From NCBI GenBank assembly GCA_013416795.1, contig RQSC01000554.1:17194-38843 (forward strand): a stretch of 21,650 bases of DNA, written 5' to 3'. The notes beneath the pieces were generated by a model. That model saw nothing but the letters and a program-made list of their open reading frames with translations. It was not told where the DNA came from and did no database searches. Made by a program: the position numbers and the translations under genes. This document shows positions 16,067-21,650 of the stretch, piece after piece. Position 1 is the stretch's first letter. Every line of letters starts with the position of its first letter. The stretch is from Prasinococcaceae sp. CCMP 1430. Taxonomy: Eukaryota; Prasinodermophyta; Palmophyllophyceae; Prasinococcales; Prasinococcaceae.

Positions 16067-16728
16067 TCGGCCGTCACGCCGCGCCCGCGGACTGCCATCA
16101 AAATGCATTGTGTACAAGACGATGGTTTTGATATCAATCCTAATGAAAAGGGGCTAGAGTCCGCGGCCGCGATTCGAAACCGCGGGCGAGCGGGAGCGCA
16201 CAAACCCGAAGTCATCTTAATCAAATCGAATGAAAGTTTGAAAAGGGTCTGCGACCAAAAACGGCCAACTTTTCCCATGCATTTTGACGTACCTGCTAAA
16301 ATCGCCAGTGAGCAGGGGGGGGGGGTGATGAGCAGCTATGGTCGAGAGCGGCGGCGGCGGCCCACAGCGCGCGCAGGGCGCGCCGCGGGTGAGCGTGGCT
16401 GGCTCGCCGTCGTCCACCGGGACACAGGCGGGCGACCCACCGGGCTTGGCCCCATCCGCGCGTGGGTGGAGACAATGCCACGCGAAAACCGCTCAGAATC
16501 TGAGCGCGCCCGCGCGGAGCGCCACGGCGATGCGCGCGCCGCCGTAGCGCAGCGGCGCGCCACACAGCGCGGCCGCGCTGCGGCACCCCTATCACAATGC
16601 GCCCTCGGGGGAACAGCCGCGCCTGGCGCGTAGTGAGGGCGTGGGCGCTGCTTTGTGCAGTGCCCGCGCTCACTCCGACTCGCTCCCCAACAACATCACC
16701 AACAACAACATCCTCTATCAAAAAAAAA

Positions 16729-19464
16729 TCACCACGCGAAGCTCTCGTCGCGCACCATCACGCCATACTTCTCCCCGATGCCTCGCAGCGCTTCGAGCAC
16801 CCGCTCCGAACCCCCGCAGTAGAGCACCTGCCAGCGCGCGAGCGCCTCCGGCCCGCCGACGAGCGCCCCGAACTGGTCCACCGACTTCGTGCGGCCGTCG
16901 AAGCCGCCCACTCGCTTGGCGTCGAAGCCCGCTGCCATGTCCGCGTACGAGGCCGTCCACTGGTCGCGCGCCGGCGACGGGTGGCCCGAGTCGCCATCAA
17001 CGCTCTCCAGATCCCAGACGTCCACCTCGACGTGATCCGAAACCGAGCGCCTGATGGACGCCTTCCGCAGCATCTTGACGCTCGGGCTGCGCAGCCGCGA
17101 CGGCGGCGGCCTCGGGCTCGCCCTTCCCTCTTCCCCCAACCCTCCCCCCCCACCAATACCCCCCCCTTCCTTCCACCCTACGCCCCCCGGCCTGTCCTCC
17201 TCCTCCTCGAGCCTCCGCATGAGCCTCCGGAAGTCCTCCTCGCTCGCCGCGCCGCCGGCGGGGCAGCCCATGACCTCAAAGACCCTGTCCACGTCCTCCT
17301 GCGCGAAGAAGCTCGTGTCCTCCTCGTCGAAGCTCGGGCTGGCCACGAGGGACGTCAGCGCCCTCGACGAGAAGGACCCGCCGTGGCTTTTCCTCATCGC
17401 CGCCACCCTCGCGCGCTCGTTGAGCAGCGCGCCGAGCCCCCGCGCGGTGACCGCGCCGCCGCCTCCCCCTCCTCCGCCTCCACCCGCTCCTCGCCCCCGC
17501 GCGGTGACCGCGCCGCCGCCTCCCCCTCCTCCGCCTCCACCCATTCTTCCCCCCCCCCCGTTACCCACCCCACCTCCTCCCCCTCCTAAGCCTCCCCCCC
17601 CTCCTCCCCCCTCCATTCTAACCCCNTGCCCCTGCTGCCCCTGCTGCCCCTGCTGCGCCTGCTGCCCCCGCTGCGCCTGCTGCCCCAGACCCTCCCTCCA
17701 CCTCAAACCCCCGGAGCACGTCGAGCGCGCCCAGCGCCACCGAGGCGGCGCGCCGCCGCGCCTCCACTCTCCCACCCTCCCCCGCCACCCCCCCATAGCG
17801 CTCCCTCATGCGCGCGGGCAGCCCCTCCCCCGTCTCGATGCCCGCCACGACGTTCTTGAAGATCTTCTCGAAGTCCGGCCGGCCCGTCACCACCAGCAGC
17901 GTGGGCGGCAGCTTGCCCGCGCGGCGCAGCGCGTCGAGGCGCAGCGGCTCCTTGCCCGTGTACGAGATGACGGTCCACGCGTACGGGTCGAAGCGCCCGA
18001 CGCGGAGGTAGAACTCGACCAGCGAGCGCTCGCGGCACGACCACACCAGGTTGATGTACCTGTCGGTGTCGTGGTAGTGGTTGATGACGGAGAGCGCGGG
18101 CGTGATGCCGATGCCGGTGGCCACCAGGAAGAGCTTGTCGAAGTGCATGGCGGTGGCGTACGAGCTGGCGAAGGGCCCCGAGACGAAGCACGGCCGCGTG
18201 GTGGGGCGGTCGAGCTCCCTCCACAGCGCGGTCGTCCAGTCGCCCGCCCGGAGGATGCACACGGCGCTGTGGTTGGGCAGCGTCGGGTGCGGGAAGAGCG
18301 AGAAGGCGTGGAACTGGAAGCGGTTCACCCACGGGATGTTGAGCAGGATGTAGCCCGCGCTCCCGTGCGAGGTGAACCCCTCGGGGTTCTCGAAGACCAG
18401 CTCCGTGCCGCACTCCAGCCGCGTGAACAGGGTGTTCTTGACGCGGTACGTGCGGAAGGTGATGCCGTAGAGGTAGTCGAGCGCGTACAGCAGCAGCGGC
18501 GCGCCCAGCAGCTTGGCGATGTGCTGCGTGGGCGCGTGGAAGAGCAGCGCGGCGCACCACACCACGCTGAGCATGTGCGCCGCCTTGCGCCACTCGAACG
18601 CCACGCGGCGCTTGATGCTGGGGAAGAGCATGGGCCACACGATCAGCGGCGTCACCAGCGCCGCGATGGCGCCGCTGCGCCCCGTCACGTGCGAGTAGAG
18701 CAAGTCCAGCCGCCCCTGGAGCGCCCAGCGCGCGGTGTGGCACGCCGAGTGCACCAGGCACTCGACGCCCACGATGGCGCCCGCGGCGGTGTGCACCTCG
18801 TGCAGGTCGTGGAAGGGCACGAACGTGCCCCAGAAGGTGCGCTCGAAGAAGGTGGCCAGGTGGTTGCACTTGGACACGAAGAGCAGCATGTAGAGAGCGT
18901 AGTCGAAGTAGGCGCCCACGCGGGCGACGCCCAGCAGCAGCAGCGAGGGCAGGTCGAGCGCGCAGACCGTCTCGCGGGGGCACGCGCAGTGCGTGAGCGG
19001 CGCGACGCAGTCCTCGCGGCGATCCATCAGCCCGATGGGCGCGCGCGCGAGGGTGGTGACGGCGGCGAAGAGCGCCACCGGGAGGCACACGAACGCCAGC
19101 AGGTAGCGCAGCGAGCTCACGCGCTGCCAGGCGCGACGCGGGAACGACGCGAGCGGCGCGGCGCAGTCGCGACAGAGCTTTGGGGCGCCGCGGCGGCGCC
19201 GCCGCTCCCCTTCGGCGCNCGATCGCGGCGAGGCGCGAGCGTTTCTCGTCCTCGCCGCCTCCCGCCAACCCCCAGAAAATGTCCCTCTGCAGCTCGGCCT
19301 TCTCGGCCTTGAGCGCTTGCCGCTCGTGCTGGTGGACCTTGTAAGGAGACTCCACGTGCGCCTTCGCCATGCGCTTCCCCCTGGCGGCCCTCGCCCGCCT
19401 GGCGTCGATCTCGCTGCGCGACTGCGGAGGCAGCATCGCCGCGCCGTTCTCAGCCATGTCGCCC
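16729..19464 (-). CDS. Ferric reductase / NADPH-oxidase-like protein, interrupted by two gaps
   Basis: The gene would pass electrons from NAD(P)H through FAD and two haems across a membrane to oxygen or ferric iron. It is read in three blocks. Block 19220-19464 starts MGDMAENGAAM and is a charged N-terminal tail. Block 17627-19218 holds the core. Block 16729-17625 is the C-terminus, ending ESFAW then TGA. Frames differ across the N at 19219 and at 17626, as expected for gaps. In the core, haem histidines are seen in VHTAAG...LVHSACH (13-residue spacing) and HMLSVVWCAALLFH (12-residue spacing). FHAFSLFPHP is the FAD motif and ATGIGITPALS the NAD(P)H glycine motif, followed by VVTGRPDFEKIF. The closing YCGGSERVLEAL and ESF elements come only after a Gly/Ala-rich stretch and a degenerate EF-hand-like segment (FAQEDVDRVFEVMG...SEEDFRRLM). 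The start could also be the second ATG at 19455. Whether the protein is an oxidase or a reductase cannot be decided. Confidence 0.88.
17430..17560 (-). repeat. Imperfect tandem repeat encoding Gly runs
   Basis: A unit of about 58-61 bp containing GCGCGGTGACCGCGCCGCCG followed by CCTCC-type repeats occurs twice (from about 17438 and 17499). On the coding strand it gives two runs of ten glycines, each followed by AVTARG. Confidence 0.8.
17626..17626. other. Assembly gap in oxidase gene (single N)
   Basis: On one side the frame reads Ala-Ala-Gly repeats. On the other the coding frame resumes in a different phase as Gly runs. The surrounding 9-nt CCTGCTGCC repeat probably prevented assembly. Confidence 0.75.
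19219..19219. other. Assembly gap near oxidase N-terminus (single N)
   Basis: The charged N-terminal tail (EDEKRSRLAAI) ends here, and the membrane part resumes in another frame. The real distance between them is unknown. Confidence 0.7.
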
Positions 19465-19911
19465 ATGCCGGCGCCTTCCGCTGTGGCGGCCGCCCGCTCT
19501 CCCACGCCGCCTTTGTTGCGACACCAACCTGAACCCAATCCGATTTCGGATCACGCCAGAGGATGAAATGTGCGGTGTCGCGCGGCCCGCCCTCGAATCT
19601 TCTTGCGTCCAACGAACCAACCACCAACTCCGACGGCGCGCGCGAATTGCATTTGAATGCATATAGATAGGGTTTGCGGCGTCCGACCGACACATCGCGA
19701 ATGGGCATGGATGGCCAGCACCCCATCTCGTGCCTCAATCAAAAGCAGCGCACCGAGCGCTCGCCCGCCCGTCTCCTCGCCTCGCATCACGCAGTCAGCC
19801 CTTCCGTTCCTCCCCGAAAAGCGCGCTCGCACGACCCCCCGATTGCCGGCTCATCGACCCAATCACGCCGCGCGCGCGCCCGTGCTCGCGCGGCGCGCGG
19901 CTACTCATTAT
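19465..19911. other. Upstream region of the oxidase gene, no gene seen
   Basis: Part of this is less GC-rich, with GAATGCATATAGATAGGG at about 19654-19671. A TATATGC string on the minus strand sits some 195 bases from the chosen ATG. That is far for a TATA box unless there is a long leader or a 5' exon. The right end abuts the inverted-repeat element. Confidence 0.4.
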
Positions 19912-20061
19912 TAGTGTCCGGCTCAAAATGTGACGTGTGTCAATTTTTGGGCGGCGGCTACATCCAGCTCGCTGCGATCCAGCCGCCGCCGATGGGCGTT
20001 TCGGGGCCCTCTCGCCCATCTCCATATGGAACTGCGCGCGATTCCGCCCCTCGCGGGGGGA
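19912..20061 (+). repeat. Terminal inverted repeat, left arm
   Basis: The arm runs from TAGTGTCCGGCTC to CTCGCGGGGGGA. It contains TGTGACGTGTGTCA flanked by AAAA and TTTT, an imperfect subterminal palindrome that could be a protein-binding site. Confidence 0.9.
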
Positions 20062-20417
20062 AGGGGGCGCGCTCGCCGATGGTGGTTTGGGTTCGAGAAA
20101 TATAATATATTGACAATCAGGGTTTAGGATCCACTTCCGGCCGGTCAGTCGTGCCCTCCCCATCGCAGGCGAAACATGCCCAGCAGCGCCGCGGCCGCCC
20201 CCCTCGCGGCGCCCGCGGCGCTGCCGTCCTCGCCCTTGTCCCCCTCGCCGGCGCTGCCGTCCTCGCCCTCGCCCCCCTCGCCGGCGCTGTCCTCGTCGCT
20301 CCCCTCAAGGAACCGATCCCAGCGCGGCTGGCGTCGCGCGCCCGTAGATCTCCCTCGCCACAGTCTGTCCGGATATTGTCAGGTCGGCGGGGACGCCGTC
20401 GTTATAGCGTGCGGCCA

Positions 20418-20566
20418 TCCCCCCGCGAGGGGCGGAATCGCGCGCAGTTCCATATGGAGATGGGTGAGAGGGCCCGAAACGCCCATCGGCGGCGGCTGGA
20501 TCGCAGCGAGCTGGATGTAGCCGCCGCCCAAAAATTGACACACGTCACATTTTGAGCCGGACACTA
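20418..20566 (-). repeat. Terminal inverted repeat, right arm
   Basis: Reverse complement of the left arm, running from TCCCCCCGCGAGGGG to GAGCCGGACACTA. It has one G fewer in the CGGGGCCC run and one A/G difference. Confidence 0.9.
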
Positions 20567-20759
20567 CAGTAGTGCTCGCTCGCCGCGCGGAGGGCGCTTC
20601 CGCACCGCGTGATGCGACAGCGCCGCGGCGCGCGCGAGAGCGGCGTCCGGGGGCGCCACTGGGCGCGCCCGCGGCACCCGAGGCCACAGCACGTGCTATT
20701 CCTCGCAGACGCGCCGGCCGGAGGGCGGGGCTTGCGGGCTCGTCAAAAGTCTCGCGCTC

Positions 20760-21173
20760 ATGACAATGACACATGACGCAGCGGCTTCGGAGAGGATGCG
20801 CCAGGCGTTGCTGGTGGTGACGGAGAGGCTGGGCGTCAGCGCGGCACAGGTCCGCCGGGCGCGCGAGGAGCGCAATGCTCTCTTATTCTCTCGGCCCCCT
20901 TCTCTCACACGCCCCGACATCGCACCCCACACGCACGCTACGGCTACGACTGCGCGCCAAGCTGTTCTCCTCGCCACACAAGCGTTTCAAAACGCTGAGG
21001 CTACGGCTACGACTGCACGCCAAACTTTTCTCCTCGCCACACCATCGTTTCAAAACTCTGAGTTCATGCGCAACAAAAGGCCCAGGACGTCTTATCCCCA
21101 GCCAAAGTTCGGCCTTCCCACCCGCAATAATGAAGCGGCTCGGAGAGCGGCCAAGCTCCCCCATCTTCATTAG
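20760..21173 (+). CDS. Small hypothetical protein with duplicated 21-residue unit
   Basis: The frame runs from ATG at 20760 to TAG at 21171-21173, 137 residues. The N-terminal 40 residues look like an amphipathic helix (ERMRQALLVVTERLGVSAAQ). They are followed by a 21-residue unit present twice in tandem, ATATTARQ..LLAT..FQN.E. The second half of the region is lower in GC than its neighbours. No family is recognised. The minus strand is also open across the duplication, so the coding strand is uncertain. Confidence 0.35.
   Translation: MTMTHDAAASERMRQALLVVTERLGVSAAQVRRAREERNALLFSRPPSLTRPDIAPHTHATATTARQAVLLATQAFQNAEATATTARQTFLLATPSFQNSEFMRNKRPRTSYPQPKFGLPTRNNEAARRAAKLPHLH
20937..21062. repeat. 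63-bp tandem duplication
   Basis: Copies at 20937-20999 and 21000-21062 both begin GCTACGGCTACGACTGC and end CGTTTCAAAAC plus GCTGAG or TCTGAG, with about six differences. The period is a multiple of three. Confidence 0.93.
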
Positions 21174-21418
21174 AACTCGTAAAGTTATATGACTGTCTTT
21201 TTACATAGCGCACCACCACACAACCCACCCGCCCACGCCCACCGCTCCACCCAGCCACCGACGCCACCACCTCACCATCACCCCCCCCCCCCCACACACA
21301 CACACACCGACCCACTCCCCCCTCACATCATTCCCCCTCACCCCCACACTCCCTCGCCTCCTCCCCCACCCCTCAACAACGCATGACAACACTAGCACTC
21401 GACCGACCCCGTGCTCAC
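21174..21418. other. Pyrimidine-rich tract with CA repeat, likely intron
   Basis: The tract is dominated by C and A, with a C-run at about 21279-21290 and a CA repeat to 21306. It lies 3' of a good donor (GTGAGC at 21418-21413 on the minus strand). It is most simply intron or intergenic DNA of the gene that runs off the right edge. Confidence 0.5.
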
Positions 21419-21650
21419 CTGATAATCCGCAATCTCGTCCATCACGCCCAGCACCTCATCATCCGCCTCGTCCTCGTACGCCGCCGAGAGCACCCGCGGC
21501 CCCGCGCCCCCCATCCACGCCGCCTCGCCACCCGCGGGCGTCTTGATGAGCCTGAGCAGCGCGGCGGCCGCCAGGGCGCGCGTCTCCGCGTCGGGCTCCC
21601 TCGCGCGCGCCGCGCACAGCTCGCGCTGCAGCAGCGGCGACATGCGCGCG
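21419..21650 (-). CDS. Exon of an unrecognised gene, runs off the window
   Basis: The minus frame is open from the window edge to a strong donor, ending CAG then GTGAGC (exon end 21419). The visible 77 residues are Ala/Leu/Glu-rich and helical (ETRALAAAALLRLIK; DEVLGVMDEIADYQ), with a Gly/Pro-rich link between. The pattern could suit a HEAT or armadillo-type helical repeat, but too little is seen to say. If the donor is not used, the frame closes nine codons later at 21392. Confidence 0.5.

Larger units (their letters stand above)
15843..16728. other. Long intergenic region, no gene recognised
   Basis: The left part (15860-16290) is lower in GC and holds repeats of GTTTTGATAT. A G-run lies at 16315-16326. 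The right part is GC-rich with short Arg/Pro-rich frames only. The last 90 bases are the 3' flank of the oxidase gene, with CAACAACATC-type repeats and an A-run at 16720. Confidence 0.5.
19912..20566. mobile_element. Non-autonomous inverted-repeat element with TA flanks
   Basis: Arms 19912-20061 and 20418-20566 are inverted copies of each other. By eye they differ by one substitution and one single-base indel over about 149 positions. The spacer is 356 bases. Outside the TA at 19912-19913 and 20565-20566 the two flanks share nothing, so the ends fall exactly at TA. The tips read GTGTCCGGCTCAAAATGTGA. TA duplication and precise tips fit a Tc1/mariner-type MITE, but long arms occur in other groups as well. 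No transposase is encoded: the spacer holds only Ala/Pro-rich low-complexity frames. Near-identity of the arms suggests recent activity. Confidence 0.85.

Noticed and set aside
16160-16195. T-arm-like string GGTTTCGAATCG on the minus strand, suggesting a second tRNA
   Set aside because: The upstream minus-strand sequence (16190-16270) has no D-arm, A box or anticodon arm, and the loop would be nine bases. The pairing comes from a CCGCG/CGCGG palindrome.
17054-19312. Plus-strand 752-codon frame opposite the oxidase
   Set aside because: Antisense of a GC3-rich gene. It is His/Arg/Gln-rich and has no domain, whereas the minus strand shows all oxidase motifs.

Overview
The window looks like nuclear DNA of a GC-rich unicellular alga. 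Four things point that way. The genes have GT-AG introns: one in the kinase, three in the NTF2-like gene. There is a nuclear-style tRNA gene with A and B boxes and a T-run terminator. There is an organelle-type tyrosyl-tRNA synthetase with an N-terminal extension. Low-complexity DNA and tandem repeats lie between almost all genes. I cannot fix the lineage. A haptophyte, pelagophyte or small green alga would all fit, and the evidence is mixed: interstitial TTAGGG-like repeats, an algal-type NTF2-like protein and traces of SBP-box-like sequence. Four single N bases (6988, 9960, 17626, 19219) each sit where a recognisable protein breaks off or changes frame, so I read them as assembly gaps of unknown size.

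Layout. 0.1-1.9 kb: tyrosyl-tRNA synthetase (-). 2.26-2.76 kb: TTAGGG-like minisatellite. 3.33-3.44 kb: tRNA-Leu(AAG) (-) with a 31-nt insertion inside the anticodon stem. 3.8-4.76 kb: the 3' part of an unrecognised gene (+) with visibly lower GC. 4.76-7.0 kb: repeat-rich DNA with a diverged duplicate segment and several tandem arrays. 7.0-7.72 kb: part of a tyrosine-kinase-like protein kinase (-), cut by a gap. 7.9-9.6 kb: dispersed and tandem repeats, then A/T-rich DNA with two perfect palindromes. 9.96-10.46 kb: GNAT acetyltransferase (+), N-terminus lost in a gap. 10.66-11.84 kb: four-exon NTF2/SnoaL-like gene (-). 12.52-13.72 kb: rhomboid-like multi-pass membrane protein (-). 13.76-14.48 kb: more copies of the dispersed repeat seen at 7.9-8.5 kb. 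14.78-15.23 kb: 21-bp and 41-bp tandem arrays. 15.26-15.84 kb: basic protein with a C-x2-C-x7-C-x2-C knuckle (-). 16.73-19.46 kb: ferric reductase/NADPH-oxidase-like gene (-), interrupted by two gaps. 19.91-20.57 kb: non-autonomous inverted-repeat element flanked by TA. 20.76-21.17 kb: small uncertain ORF with a 21-residue duplication. 21.42 kb to the end: 3'-proximal part of an exon of an unknown gene (-).

The genes do not form a pathway or operon; this is an ordinary stretch of eukaryotic housekeeping and accessory genes. The most unusual items are the tRNA insertion at a non-canonical site, the dispersed repeat whose + strand carries broken SBP-box-like signatures, the TA-flanked inverted-repeat element, and the large glycine-rich, EF-hand-like insertion within the NAD(P)H-binding domain of the oxidase.
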